From assembly GCF_004214895.1 (NCBI RefSeq), contig NZ_CP035952.1, positions 1,312,501 to 1,376,500 on the forward strand: a stretch of 64,000 bases of DNA, in the 5' to 3' direction. The translations under genes and the position numbers were made by a program. Each line of letters begins with the position of its first letter. The first letter of the stretch is position 1. Of the stretch, positions 48,901 through 57,473 are shown one piece after another. This DNA is from Pseudomonas tructae (GTDB lineage: Bacteria > Pseudomonadota > Gammaproteobacteria > Pseudomonadales > Pseudomonadaceae). The notes beneath the pieces were generated by a model. That model searched no databases and had not been told where the DNA came from. It saw only the letters and a list, made by a program, of their open reading frames with translations.

Positions 48901-50601
48901 CTGCGCCGCGACATAGCGCCAGGCGAGGGCGTGCAGCGGCTGTGTGGCGTGGGCGTGGGCGGCGGTCGGACGCACGGTGATGGCGGTGAGTGGCAGTTGC
49001 GTCGCCAATAGGCCACCCAGGTGCAGTTGAAGCAGTGCCTGGGTGATGGCGCGCAATCCCGGGCGCTGGGTTTGCATATGGCCATAGTCGTCCAGCAACT
49101 GTTGCAGCAGATGGGCCTCGCTGCCGACCGATGCCGGGCTGGCCAGGTTGGCGGCGACCTGCTGCAGGACGCTCAGCGAAGGACGTGCGGGGCTCAATGG
49201 GGCGAGGTCGTCCAGTTGCGGGTCGAGCATGCTGCCCAGTTCACGTGCCTGCTGGAAGCAGGCGTGCAGGTCGATGCCGTTGGGCTGAGTCAGGCTTGCG
49301 ACCAGACGCTGACGCTGTCCATCGAGCAGGTTGTCGACAAACGGCTGCACGCCTGACGCTGCCAGGGCCACCAGCTTGCTCTGGGTAAGCGCCAGTTTGC
49401 TCAGGTGCAGGCGTTGCCCGGGTGCTGCGCAATCGAGCCAGCGTGTGCGGGAAAGGGGAGCGTTGATGCTCGCCAGCAAAGCCTTGGCACTGGGAAAGCG
49501 TTCTAGCCCGTAGCGGGCACTGTAGGTGAAGCAAGGTTCGTCGTGGGAGTTGCTGGAGGCGATGACCAGCAGCGCATCGAGGAACATTGCAGGCTGATCT
49601 TCATCCATCAACGCTATTGTGCAGGTGCGCAGCAAGGGTGTGTCGCCCGGGTTCAGCCAGTTCGACAGGTTGCGGTAATCCAGGCTGCCGAGTGCACCTT
49701 GCCGGTGGACCTGCTCTAAAGCGAGCTGCAGGCGACAGCGCAGCAGTGACGCCAGTTGCTCGCGACGGCTGGGTTTGCCTGCCGGGGCATTCGACCAGTA
49801 TTGCTCGAGGATACGTTGGCACTGTTTGGCCAGGATCTCGCGTGCACGTAGCAGCGCTGTGCCAGGCGTTGAGTGGTCGCTGCTGGGCTGACCATTGATC
49901 AACCATTGCCCGCTGAACCCGGCCTGCGGTTCGCGCAGCAGGTCCAGCAGCAAGTCATCCAGGGTCGCCGGTGTGGAGGTGGCGTATGGGGCCAGATAGC
50001 CGAATGAGCCCGGGCCGTGCGGGGAGCCCTTGAGGACGCGATTGAGGGTATTGCTGATGGCCTGTTCGGCCTCGGGCTGGTTGCTCAACAGCTGGTGCAT
50101 CTGCCACAGCGCACGGTTCAGGTTACTGTTGAGTGTGAGCATCAGGTGATCGAACAGCGGCAGGTCCAGCAGGTTGACCTGCAGTTGGACGAACTGGCGG
50201 GTGGCCAGCCACTCTTGTTGCTCCGGGGTGGCATAGCGTACATAGGCCAGTGCAGTGCTTGGCTGGCTCAGTTGCTTGAGTATTTCAGCCATAGCCTGGT
50301 GGCGGTCGACGAAGCGCTGCAGACCAATATCCGGGTTGTAGAGAAACACCCTGCTTGCGCTATCGCTGATGAGTACGCTGCTGTCCAGGGGCAAGGCCTG
50401 GCTCTGGGCGGTCAGCGCGTCGAGCCCGTCGAGCCGCCAATGGCCGGAGTATGCAGGCGTTCCAGCGGTGGGGGCGAGCAGAGGGAGCTGCCGGTACTCC
50501 TCGTCGTCGAGCAGACCGGCTGTGTGTGCCAGGTTCAGATGCTGGAGAAAACCCGCACGCAGGACGTCACGGTGAAAACAGGGGAGATCGCGCAGCGGCA
50601 T
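45934..50601 (-). CDS. Very large toxin-like protein with C-terminal HExxH zinc motif
   Basis: The single frame encodes 1,555 residues. It resembles the large Pseudomonas proteins annotated with a dermonecrotic-toxin-like (DUF6543-type) region: a long Leu/Gln/Ala-rich helical N-terminal part (about 1-850), a segment with the recurring phrase GPLLLYCPYE (about 965-975), a hydrophobic stretch LGLGLVLALPFGW (about 1136), a WYLQIGNGEPGPRLLLD-type repeat (about 1218) and a C-terminal domain with HEFSH at residues 1433-1437, a zincin-type zinc motif. A distal ETRDIRYLDG follows. There is no signal peptide or Sec/T6SS gene nearby. It lies between prfC and a polyamine cluster, the last gene on its strand. 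Substrate and export route are unknown; similarity is from pattern recognition only. Confidence 0.8.
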   Translation of the reverse strand: MPLRDLPCFHRDVLRAGFLQHLNLAHTAGLLDDEEYRQLPLLAPTAGTPAYSGHWRLDGLDALTAQSQALPLDSSVLISDSASRVFLYNPDIGLQRFVDRHQAMAEILKQLSQPSTALAYVRYATPEQQEWLATRQFVQLQVNLLDLPLFDHLMLTLNSNLNRALWQMHQLLSNQPEAEQAISNTLNRVLKGSPHGPGSFGYLAPYATSTPATLDDLLLDLLREPQAGFSGQWLINGQPSSDHSTPGTALLRAREILAKQCQRILEQYWSNAPAGKPSRREQLASLLRCRLQLALEQVHRQGALGSLDYRNLSNWLNPGDTPLLRTCTIALMDEDQPAMFLDALLVIASSNSHDEPCFTYSARYGLERFPSAKALLASINAPLSRTRWLDCAAPGQRLHLSKLALTQSKLVALAASGVQPFVDNLLDGQRQRLVASLTQPNGIDLHACFQQARELGSMLDPQLDDLAPLSPARPSLSVLQQVAANLASPASVGSEAHLLQQLLDDYGHMQTQRPGLRAITQALLQLHLGGLLATQLPLTAITVRPTAAHAHATQPLHALAWRYVAAQQSARPVTQRYQLSTESADANELATRLPWIVVDQGLRKVAQALPLRLEKILARDAQYTQAYQRRLLSLCLALERRLPGAAQRPPPTWLSAGFPGSAITVQRYSDLLAGFEQGLAAGLPASELERLAQGHDSLDRGLQALQRLSDLALDLQQSNQLPDWLGKASSTQRRHYLQALLGSLASGSGARDYLFEVPTLEQYSRDHLQTQLDLDFGPAGLRAEDIQVTSNRWIAAPVAIGQIPSAFPAAYERHRQSLVSYAQNHFHDWQNPILHIEPATGVQLPNTLNARYLLNLVRQLDIGGRYQLLLRSIFDPSDAHYQTRLQLFCQQLPGQLLEIAWRARLQGTLDDRGLACIQQLMLMPQSSSRAAVDGGKVELMPLLLQCADLAPDPVPGLCLISPGSQGPLLLYCPYEASAPLRQFRHEQDLLQQLKTDQTLQQLLLSRLPPDTRKRYAHGGFSEPHLPVIIESDFDLPWSRPAPPHLVLQPIQGNILHWLFLDNAQQLQAMAKAQLSSADKVRWQAFTQLLGDLWQTVSLFLPGRLGSLLAFWQVELAAVQVLDSIGRRHWSEALAQLGLGLVLALPFGWNASTGEPKAQFWNSVRKLAQYDTTLLHYEAPGQELAALQLDPSTQVYRAAEGEDRFIDLNSRIYHVRQSGSRWYLQIGNGEPGPRLLLDANRRWLIDPAQPLPLEYGGALSHLSGRFSRWRASRANTVILAVGMRRIQRLFPGHARKIRDAHRIAVHDLVTCHSNLDRASATQLSAETAQILEAFFELPQVTDDILELVRSNVQKLLAKMLATHYSPSHSQRYVLGTDANAPAGSMAFVLPFDFSGQVFLLDDFFNFSPSSYLPLQMIYRPEEAADMTRAMTLLHEFSHLACETRDIRYLDGTTPYADWLVPGEERTRLAGLHQDAFSARTPANQLFVVQTPAGRLRDLQAIDRNGLRRILDITGAQNLHDARLTFYSDVNKRVRIILANADSLVLLIYQLSRTLHP

Positions 50602-50699
50602 GGGCAGGCCTCGTCAGTGCTCAAGGTATGCCGGTATGCCAACTGGCCCCGGCACCCTTCAGTCTGCCGGGACGTTTGTGCGTCGAAGCACTACATAGA

Positions 50700-51779
50700 T
50701 CAATTGCCGGCCTTGATACTGGTCCAGATCCGCGTGCGCAGGCGGTCGATCTTTGCGGGCATCGCCTCCAGGGCATACAGCTTGCCGAGCATCTCGTCGC
50801 TCGGGTAGATCATGGTGTTGGACTTCAGGGCTGGGTCGACCAGGGTGTCGGCCTGGAGGTTGCCGTTGGCGTACTGCACGTGGTTGCTGATGTTGGCCAT
50901 CACCTTGGGTTCGAGCAGGTAGTTCATATAGGCGTAGCCGGCCTTTTCGTTCGGCGCATCGGCCGGCATGGCGACCATGTCGAACCACATCGGCGCGCCC
51001 TCCCTGGGGATCGAGTAGCCGACTTTTACGCCATTGTTGGCCTCTTCGGCGCGATTTTTGGCCTGCAGCACATCACCTGAGAAACCCACCACCACGCAGA
51101 CATCGCCGTTGGCCAGGTCGCCGGTGTACTTGGAAGAATGGAAGTAGCTGATGTATGGGCGCACCTTCATCAGCAGCGCCTTGGCCTTGTCGTAATCCTC
51201 AGGCTTTTGGCTGTGATGTGGCAGGCCCAGGTAATTGAGGGCAATCGGCAGCAGTTCCGGGCCGTTGTCGAGCACCGCAACACCGCAGCTTTTGAGTTTG
51301 CTGATGTACTCGGGCTTGAAGATCAGGTCCCAGGAGTCAATCGGCGCGTTGTCGCCCAGCACCGCCTTGACCTTGTCGATGTTGTAGCCGATGCCGGTAC
51401 TGCCCCACAGGTACGGAAAGCCGTACTGGTTGCCAGGGTCGTTGACCTCCAGGGCCTTGAGCAGTACCGGGTTGAGGTTCTTCCAGTTGGGCAGCTGGCG
51501 CTTGTCCAGTTGCTTGAGCGCCTTGCCCTGAATCTGCCGGGCCATGAAGTGGTTGGACGGGAATACCACGTCATAGCCGGAGTTGCCGGTCATCAGCTTG
51601 CCGTCGAGGGTTTCGTTGCTGTCGAACACGTCGTAGGTCGGCACGATGCCGCTGGCTTGCTGGAAGTTCTTCAGGGTGTCGGGAGCGATGTAGCTGGACC
51701 AGTTGTAGATCTTCACCGAATCGGCCGCCTGGGCGACGGAGGCGGCCAGTAACAAGGGTGCGAAGAGCAATGGGCGCAT
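50700..51779 (-). CDS. Polyamine-type ABC transporter substrate-binding protein (PotF/SpuD-like)
   Basis: The 359-residue protein has a signal peptide (about residues 1-18, LLFAPLLLAASVAQAAD) and the PotD/PotF fold with VKIYNWSSYIAPDTLKNF, the hallmark start of mature putrescine/spermidine-binding proteins, and YGFPYLWGSTGIGYN (about 118-132). No permease or ATPase of a polyamine importer is adjacent, so it must share one encoded elsewhere or act as a sensor or scavenger. It follows the cupin and oxidase genes on the same strand. Confidence 0.92.
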   Translation of the reverse strand: MRPLLFAPLLLAASVAQAADSVKIYNWSSYIAPDTLKNFQQASGIVPTYDVFDSNETLDGKLMTGNSGYDVVFPSNHFMARQIQGKALKQLDKRQLPNWKNLNPVLLKALEVNDPGNQYGFPYLWGSTGIGYNIDKVKAVLGDNAPIDSWDLIFKPEYISKLKSCGVAVLDNGPELLPIALNYLGLPHHSQKPEDYDKAKALLMKVRPYISYFHSSKYTGDLANGDVCVVVGFSGDVLQAKNRAEEANNGVKVGYSIPREGAPMWFDMVAMPADAPNEKAGYAYMNYLLEPKVMANISNHVQYANGNLQADTLVDPALKSNTMIYPSDEMLGKLYALEAMPAKIDRLRTRIWTSIKAGN

Positions 51780-51834
51780 GTCTGGATTCCTTGCTTGGTC
51801 TGTTTGTTATCGAAGGAGGCAGGCGATCGAATGA

Positions 51835-52176
51835 TCAGAAAATCAGCACGTAGGTTTTGCGCACGGTCTCGTGGATATCCCAGATGCCGGTGCTGTTGGC
51901 CGGCAGCAGGATGGCGTCGCCAGCTTCGATGGTCAGCGGCTCGCCACCATCAGGGGTGAAGGTGCAGCGGCCCTTGATGAAGTGGCAGAACTCCTGCTGG
52001 ACGATCTGCCGGCGCCAGCGCCCGGGGGTGCATTCCCAGATGCCGGTTTCAACGCCATCGCTGCGTTCGACGCAGGTGACCGAGGCAATAGAGACCGGCT
52101 CGCCGAGCGGCACGGCCACCGGGTTGGATTCGGCCAGGGTGACGCAGTCGGTGTTCTTGAACTGAGTAATGCTCAT
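51835..52176 (-). CDS. Small cupin protein (EutQ/DUF861-like)
   Basis: The 113-residue single-domain cupin has CHFIKGRCTFTPDGGEPLTI and GDAILLPANSTGIWDIHETVRK, the two cupin motifs with conserved His. Such proteins are found beside gamma-glutamyl-polyamine and amino-acid oxidase genes; the reaction is not defined. It lies between the binding-protein gene and the FAD oxidase gene in an apparent operon. Confidence 0.88.
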   Translation of the reverse strand: MSITQFKNTDCVTLAESNPVAVPLGEPVSIASVTCVERSDGVETGIWECTPGRWRRQIVQQEFCHFIKGRCTFTPDGGEPLTIEAGDAILLPANSTGIWDIHETVRKTYVLIF

Positions 52177-52208
52177 CGCGGTGAATCCTGTGCAGGGGGA
52201 TCGAAAAG

Positions 52209-53615
52209 TCAGCGCATGAAACCTTCCATGAAGTCGGCCACACCGCTGGCCAGGCGTCGGCGCCAGGGGGCGCTGGCCGGGTTGGCGAGGGTCTGGTCTT
52301 CATGGACGAAGCTTTTGATGATCGCGTTGTAGCCCAGCCAGCGGCAGGGTTCGGGCTCCCAGCCGGGCAGGCTGTGCAGGGCCCGGTCGTGGCTGGCCCA
52401 GGGCTGTTCGGTAAGCACGCCGCGGCGCTCCAGGATCAGCTCGGCCAGGGTTCGCCCGCCCAGGTTGCTGGCGCCAACGCCTTCGCCACCGTAGCCGCCG
52501 GCCAGGGCGATGCCCTGTTTGCGGTCGCAGAACATGTGCGGCTGGAAGCGCCGGGCCATGCCCAGGTTGCCGCCCCAGGCGTGGGTGATGTTGACGTCCT
52601 TCAGTTGTGGGAACAGCTCGCCGATGAGGTAGCGGCGCAGTCCGATTTCACTCTCGCTGAGGTCGAAGTTTTCCCGCAGGCGCCCGGCGAAGCGATAGCC
52701 GCCACGGGCGCCGAACACCAGGCGGTTGTCCAGGGTGCGCTGGCCATAGGTGACCTGGCGACTGTTCTCGCTGAAGGCCTGGCCGCGGTCGAGGCCGATC
52801 TGCTCCCAGACTTGATCGGACAGCGGTTCGGTGGCCACCAGCAGGCTTTGCACCGGCATCTGGTAGCGGCCCAGCGGCGGCAGGTTGACCGAGTAACCCT
52901 CGACCGCCGGCACCAGCCATTGGCATTTGATCCGTGCCTGGGAGGTGCGTGCTTCACCAGCGCGCCATTGGGTCACGGGGCTGTTCTCAAAGAGCTTCAC
53001 GCCCATGGCCTCTACCGTGCGGGCCAGGCCGCGCACCAGTTTGGCCGGCTGGAGGGTGGCGACATTGGGGTTGAAGATTGCACCAAAGGGGCGGCTGATG
53101 CGCAGTTGGGAGGCCAGCTCGCTGGGATTGAGCCAGCGATAGTCGGCCTCGTTCAGGCCTTGTTTGTACAGCTTGTTCAGGTAATTGCGCAGGCTGGCTT
53201 CCTGCTCGGGGTAGCGCGCGGCGCAGTACAGCACGCCACCTTTGCGGTAGTCGCAGTCGATGCCTTCACGTTGCAGCACCTGGGCGACTTCATCGGGGAT
53301 GTTGTGCAGCAGCTCGTAAGCAGCACGCCGTTGTTCGGCCGTACAACCGGCGAGCAGGCGGTCTTCACCCAGCAGGTTGCCCATCAGCCAGCCGCCGTTG
53401 CGTCCGGAGGCACCGAAGCCTGCAATCTGCGCTTCGACGATGGCGATACTCAGTTGCGGCGCCAGGCGCTTGAGGTAGTAGGCGGTCCACAGGCCGGTAT
53501 AGCCGGCGCCGATGATGCAAACGTCGACGTCCAGGTCCTGTTGCAGTGCGGGGCGCGCGTTCAACGGCTCATCGAGTTGGTCCATCCACAGGCTGATACT
53601 GCGCCATGCCAGCAT
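52209..53615 (-). CDS. FAD-dependent oxidoreductase (PuuB/gamma-glutamylputrescine oxidase-like)
   Basis: The 468-residue DAO-family flavoprotein has the Rossmann FAD motif DVCIIGAGYTGLWTAYYL (about residues 31-48), GASGRNGGWLMGN (about 70) and the C-terminal AGGYGGEGVGASNLGGRTLAEL (about 395-415). PuuB-type enzymes oxidise gamma-glutamyl-polyamines or related amines. With the polyamine-binding protein and cupin downstream, an amine-catabolic role is inferred. ATG 53615 (MLAWRSISLWMDQL) has GGAG seven bases upstream; an in-frame ATG at 53630 is an alternative. Confidence 0.9.
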   Translation of the reverse strand: MLAWRSISLWMDQLDEPLNARPALQQDLDVDVCIIGAGYTGLWTAYYLKRLAPQLSIAIVEAQIAGFGASGRNGGWLMGNLLGEDRLLAGCTAEQRRAAYELLHNIPDEVAQVLQREGIDCDYRKGGVLYCAARYPEQEASLRNYLNKLYKQGLNEADYRWLNPSELASQLRISRPFGAIFNPNVATLQPAKLVRGLARTVEAMGVKLFENSPVTQWRAGEARTSQARIKCQWLVPAVEGYSVNLPPLGRYQMPVQSLLVATEPLSDQVWEQIGLDRGQAFSENSRQVTYGQRTLDNRLVFGARGGYRFAGRLRENFDLSESEIGLRRYLIGELFPQLKDVNITHAWGGNLGMARRFQPHMFCDRKQGIALAGGYGGEGVGASNLGGRTLAELILERRGVLTEQPWASHDRALHSLPGWEPEPCRWLGYNAIIKSFVHEDQTLANPASAPWRRRLASGVADFMEGFMR

Positions 53616-53675
53616 TGTTCGGCTCCACATCAAAACGGTCTGTGGCGATCCTAGAAGCTTGCGGGGGGCTGTGTC

Positions 53676-54485
53676 TTACGTGCGTGCACGCAGAGAATTC
53701 TGCTTCACATAGGCTTTGGGCGACAGACCGGTGTGCTGGCGAAAGCACTTGTAGAATGCCGACAGCGAGTTGAAGCCGGCGGCGAACGCCAACTCGTCGA
53801 TGGGCACCCGCGCGGTGGTGCTTTCCAGGCGGGCCAGCAAGTGCTGCAAGCGCGCCTGATTGACGTAGCGGTAGAAGCTCTGGCCGAGCACCTGATTGAG
53901 CAGGTAGGAGATCTGGTTGCGGCTGTAGCCGCTTTCGCGGGCCACCCGTTGCAGGTCCAGTTCCGGATCGAGGTAGGGTTGCTGGCGCTGGAAATACTGC
54001 TCCAGGTCCTGGGCCATGAAGCTCAACTGGCGCGGTGAAAGGCCCAGGCGGCTGACGGCCGGGCGCAGGTCATTGTGGCCGGTGTCCTGGCTGGGGGAAC
54101 GGACCAGCGAGGCGTATTCGTTGACCCGCCAGATCAGCCCGTCGCACACGGTGATCGCTTCGCTGGACTGGAACGCCACCAGGCCTTCGCCACCGCGCAG
54201 GGTGACCTGGTACTGGATGAAGGCGGTACAGCCATCGACGCGGATGCGGTCGCTGTGGACGATGTCTTCATCGGCTTCGCGGGGCATGCTCACGCGCACG
54301 TAGTCACGCAGCTCATCAAGGTGCAGGACACGGTTCTGGAAGTAGTCGTTGTACTGGATATCGGGGTGATACAAGGCCATCACCCCGTCCAGGTCGCGAT
54401 GCTTCCAGCACAGGTGGTAGCGCAGGACGGTGGCGGCGGTTTCCGGGGTTTGTGCCGGGCCGTCGGGGAGAGGGGCTGGGGTCAT
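53676..54485 (-). CDS. AraC-family regulator with SnoaL-like N-terminal domain
   Basis: The 269-residue protein combines an N-terminal NTF2/SnoaL-like module (about residues 15-125, TVLRYHLCWKHRDLDGVMALYHPDIQYNDYF-type start, here HRDLDGVMALYHPDIQYN) with a C-terminal AraC double helix-turn-helix (about 165-265, ESGYSRNQISYLLNQVLGQS and AFAAGFNSLSAFYKCFRQHTG). It is the upstream gene on the same strand as the oxidase-cupin-binding-protein genes and probably controls them. ATG 54485 is chosen; a start 12 codons earlier is possible. Confidence 0.88.
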   Translation of the reverse strand: MTPAPLPDGPAQTPETAATVLRYHLCWKHRDLDGVMALYHPDIQYNDYFQNRVLHLDELRDYVRVSMPREADEDIVHSDRIRVDGCTAFIQYQVTLRGGEGLVAFQSSEAITVCDGLIWRVNEYASLVRSPSQDTGHNDLRPAVSRLGLSPRQLSFMAQDLEQYFQRQQPYLDPELDLQRVARESGYSRNQISYLLNQVLGQSFYRYVNQARLQHLLARLESTTARVPIDELAFAAGFNSLSAFYKCFRQHTGLSPKAYVKQNSLRART

Positions 54486-54509
54486 TGCTCGATAGTGATG
54501 GAGGGGCCA

Positions 54510-54582
54510 ATCGCGGGTCAAGCCCGCTCCTACAGTGTGCCCTGTGGGAGCGGCGGTGCGACGCTTCGACTTGCCCCGCGAT
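54510..54582. repeat. Hybrid REP pair
   Basis: The left copy is the usual inverted REP with one change (ATCGCGGGTCAAGCCCGCTC). The right copy is a different variant in which the centre is replaced: GGGAGCGGCGGTGCGACG followed by CTTCGACTTGCCCCGCGAT. The two REP families are combined in one pair between the araC gene and dppF. Confidence 0.8.
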
Positions 54583-54586
54583 ACAG

Positions 54587-55555
54587 TTACAGGAACTGCT
54601 CAGCGTAGTGGCACGCCACCTGCCGCGTTCCCACCTGCCTGAACGCCGGTTCCTCAGCCGCGCAACGCTCGGTGGCATACGGGCAACGCTTGTGGAAAGC
54701 GCAGCCCGGTGGCGGGTTCAGCGGGTTGGGCAGCTCGCCGGAGATTTTGATCTTCGGCTTGAGCGGGTCGGGGTGAATGGTCGGCGTGGCCGACAGCAGC
54801 GCCTGGGTGTAGGGGTGCAGCGGCTTGTTGTAGATGTCCTCCTTGGGCCCCATTTCCGCCGGCCGGCCCAGGTACATCACCAACACCTGGTCGGCCACAT
54901 GGCGCACTACCGCAAGGTTGTGGGAGATGAACACATAGGCGGTGTTGAATTCTTTTTGCAGGTCCATGAACAGGTTCAGCACCTGGGCCTGGATCGATAC
55001 GTCGAGGGCCGAAGTCGGTTCGTCGGCCACCAGCACTTTGGGTTGCAGCATCATTGCCCGGGCCAGGGCGATACGCTGGCGCTGACCACCGGAAAACATG
55101 TGCGGGTAGCGCTGATAATGCTCGGGGCGCAGGCCGACCTGCTGCATCATCGCCTGGACTTTCGCGCGGCGTTCGGCCCTGGACAGGTTGGTGTTGATCA
55201 GCAACGGCTCGCCCAGCTGGTCGCCGATCTTCTGCCGCGGGTTGAGCGAGGCATAGGGGCTCTGAAAGACCATTTGCACGTCCTTGCGCAACTGCTTGCG
55301 CTCGGCCTTGTTGGCCCCGGCGACTTCCTGGCCGGCAATCTTCAGCGAACCGGAGGAGGGCTCTTCGATCAGGGTCAGGGCGCGGGCCAGGGTCGACTTG
55401 CCGCAGCCGGATTCGCCGACCACGGCCAGGGTCTTGCCGGCTTCCAGTTCAAAGGACACACCGTTGAGCGCGCGTACCAGGGCATGGCCCTTGAACAGGC
55501 CGCGGGATACTTCGTAGTGACGGGTCAGTTCACGGGCGGTAAGGACGACGGTCAT
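54587..55555 (-). CDS. dppF: Dipeptide ABC transporter ATPase DppF
   Basis: DppF is one of two ATPases of the dipeptide importer. The 322-residue protein has Walker A VGESGCGKSTLARAL (about residues 47-60), signature FSGGQRQRIALARAM (about 155) and Walker B VLVADEPTSALD, plus the C-terminal oligopeptide-transporter extension with the Cys-rich CAFHKRCPYATERC (about 285-300), typical of a [4Fe-4S] site. Its start overlaps the dppD stop (TAATG). Confidence 0.95.
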   Translation of the reverse strand: MTVVLTARELTRHYEVSRGLFKGHALVRALNGVSFELEAGKTLAVVGESGCGKSTLARALTLIEEPSSGSLKIAGQEVAGANKAERKQLRKDVQMVFQSPYASLNPRQKIGDQLGEPLLINTNLSRAERRAKVQAMMQQVGLRPEHYQRYPHMFSGGQRQRIALARAMMLQPKVLVADEPTSALDVSIQAQVLNLFMDLQKEFNTAYVFISHNLAVVRHVADQVLVMYLGRPAEMGPKEDIYNKPLHPYTQALLSATPTIHPDPLKPKIKISGELPNPLNPPPGCAFHKRCPYATERCAAEEPAFRQVGTRQVACHYAEQFL

Positions 55556-56523
55556 TACGCCACCTCCTGGTTCAGCGGGTAGAAACAACGTACCTGGCTA
55601 TGGGCCTGGGGATCGAGGGTTGGCCGTTGCCGACGGCAGCTGTCCTGCACATAGGGGCAGCGCGGTGAGAGCAGGCAGCCTTCAGGACGGTCATAGCGCC
55701 CGGGGACGATGCCCGGCAGGGTCGCCAGGCGTTCGGCGCCTTCGCTATGCTCGGGGATCGCGGCCAGCAGTGCTTCGCTGTAGGGGTGTGCTGGCACGTT
55801 GAACAGCTCCGGCACCTGGCCGACTTCCACGGCCTGGCCTGCGTACATCACACAGACCCGCTTGGCGGTCTCGGCGACCACGGCAAGGTCATGGGTGATC
55901 AGGATCAGGGCCATGTTCTGCTCTTTTTGCAGATTGAGCAGCAGCTCCATGATCTGCGCCTGAATGGTCACGTCCAGGGCCGTGGTCGGTTCGTCGGCAA
56001 TCAGCAGCTTGGGTTCGCCGGCAATTGCCATGGCGATCGCCACCCGCTGGCTCATGCCGCCGGAGAGCTGGTGCGGGTAGGCGTCCAGGCGGCTTTCGGC
56101 GCCGGGGATTTCAACCTTCTTGAGCAGCTCCAGAGCCCGCTGGCGAGCGGCCTTGCCGCGCAGGCCCAGGTGCTGGCGCAGCACTTCCTCGATCTGGAAG
56201 CCCACGGTGTAGCTGGGGTTGAGGGCGGTCATCGGGTCCTGGAAGACCATCGCCATATCCTTGCCCACCACCTTGCGCCGTTGCCGGCCGCTGAGCTTGA
56301 GCATGTTGGTGCCGTCGAAGGTCAGGGCGTCGGCAGTGATGCGCCCGGGGGCGTCGATCAGGCCCATCAGCGCCATCATGGTCACAGACTTGCCCGAGCC
56401 CGACTCGCCGACGATGGCCAGTACTTCACCCTCATTGACCGTCAGGTCCAGGCCGTCGACCACCGGTACCGCAGTGGCGTCGCCAAAGCGCACATTCAGA
56501 TTTTTTATTTGTAGAAGTGACAT
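55555..56523 (-). CDS. dppD: Dipeptide ABC transporter ATPase DppD
   Basis: DppD is the second ATPase. The 322-residue protein has Walker [18 protein letters not shown] (about residues 37-52), signature [16 protein letters not shown] (about 155), Walker [13 protein letters not shown], and the C-terminal Cys-containing oligopeptide/dipeptide motif ([15 protein letters not shown]). ATG 56523 ([14 protein letters not shown]) is preferred over upstream in-frame starts; GAGGAGATCGCC precedes it. Confidence 0.95.
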   Translation of the reverse strand: MSLLQIKNLNVRFGDATAVPVVDGLDLTVNEGEVLAIVGESGSGKSVTMMALMGLIDAPGRITADALTFDGTNMLKLSGRQRRKVVGKDMAMVFQDPMTALNPSYTVGFQIEEVLRQHLGLRGKAARQRALELLKKVEIPGAESRLDAYPHQLSGGMSQRVAIAMAIAGEPKLLIADEPTTALDVTIQAQIMELLLNLQKEQNMALILITHDLAVVAETAKRVCVMYAGQAVEVGQVPELFNVPAHPYSEALLAAIPEHSEGAERLATLPGIVPGRYDRPEGCLLSPRCPYVQDSCRRQRPTLDPQAHSQVRCFYPLNQEVA

Positions 56524-56533
56524 GGCGATCTCC

Positions 56534-57463
56534 TCAGGCGGCATTCTTGAGTTTCGGGTCCAGCGCATCGCGCAGTCCGTCACCCATCAGGTTGATTGCC
56601 AGCACGCTGAGCAAAATGGTCAGGCCAGGCAGGCTCACTACCCACCAGGCGCGTTCGATGTAGTCGCGGGCCGAGGCCAGCATGGTGCCCCACTCAGGGG
56701 TTGGCGGTTGCACGCCGAGGCCGAGGAAGCCCAGGGCGGCGGCATCGAGGATCGCCGAAGAGAAGCTCAAGGTGGCCTGCACGATCAGCGGCGCCATGCA
56801 GTTGGGCAGCACGGTGACGAACATCAGCCGTGGCAGGCCTGCACCGGCCAGGCGGGCGGCGGTGACATAGTCGCGGTTCAGTTCACCCATCACTGCTGCG
56901 CGGGTCAGGCGCACATAGGACGGCAGCGAGACAATGGCGATGGCGATCACGGTGTTGATCAGGCCAGGGCCGAGGATGGCGACAATCGCCACTGCCAGCA
57001 GCAGCGAGGGCAGGGCCAGCATCACGTCCATCAGGCGCATGATCGACGGGCCGAGGATGCGCGGGAAAAACCCGGCCAACAGGCCGAGGAAGATCCCCGG
57101 AATCAGCGAGATCACCACTGACGACAGGCCGATCAGCAGCGACAGCCGCGAGCCCTGGATCAGTCGCGAGAGCAGGTCGCGGCCCAGTTCGTCGGTACCG
57201 AGAATGAACTGCCAGTTGCCGCCTTCGAGCCACACCGGTGGGGTCAGGAGGAAGTCACGGTACTGCTCGCTGGGGCTATGTGGGGCGACCCAGGGTGCGA
57301 ACAGCGCACAAAACACGATCAGGCTCATGAACATCAGCCCGGCGACCGCGCCTTTGTTGCGCGAGAAGGCCTGCCAGAACTCCTTGTAGGGCGAAGGGTA
57401 GAGCAGGCTCGTGTCGACGGCGGTGGCCGGAGTGGTGACAGATTTCGGAAGTGGGGTAGTCAT
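56534..57463 (-). CDS. dppC: Dipeptide ABC transporter permease DppC
   Basis: DppC forms the membrane channel with DppB. The 309-residue protein has a cytoplasmic N-terminus, helix 1 at about residues 38-58, [17 protein letters not shown] and the EAA-type loop [24 protein letters not shown] (about 205-228). Ten bases separate it from dppD. Confidence 0.95.
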   Translation of the reverse strand: MTTPLPKSVTTPATAVDTSLLYPSPYKEFWQAFSRNKGAVAGLMFMSLIVFCALFAPWVAPHSPSEQYRDFLLTPPVWLEGGNWQFILGTDELGRDLLSRLIQGSRLSLLIGLSSVVISLIPGIFLGLLAGFFPRILGPSIMRLMDVMLALPSLLLAVAIVAILGPGLINTVIAIAIVSLPSYVRLTRAAVMGELNRDYVTAARLAGAGLPRLMFVTVLPNCMAPLIVQATLSFSSAILDAAALGFLGLGVQPPTPEWGTMLASARDYIERAWWVVSLPGLTILLSVLAINLMGDGLRDALDPKLKNAA

Positions 57464-57473
57464 GACAAAGGCC

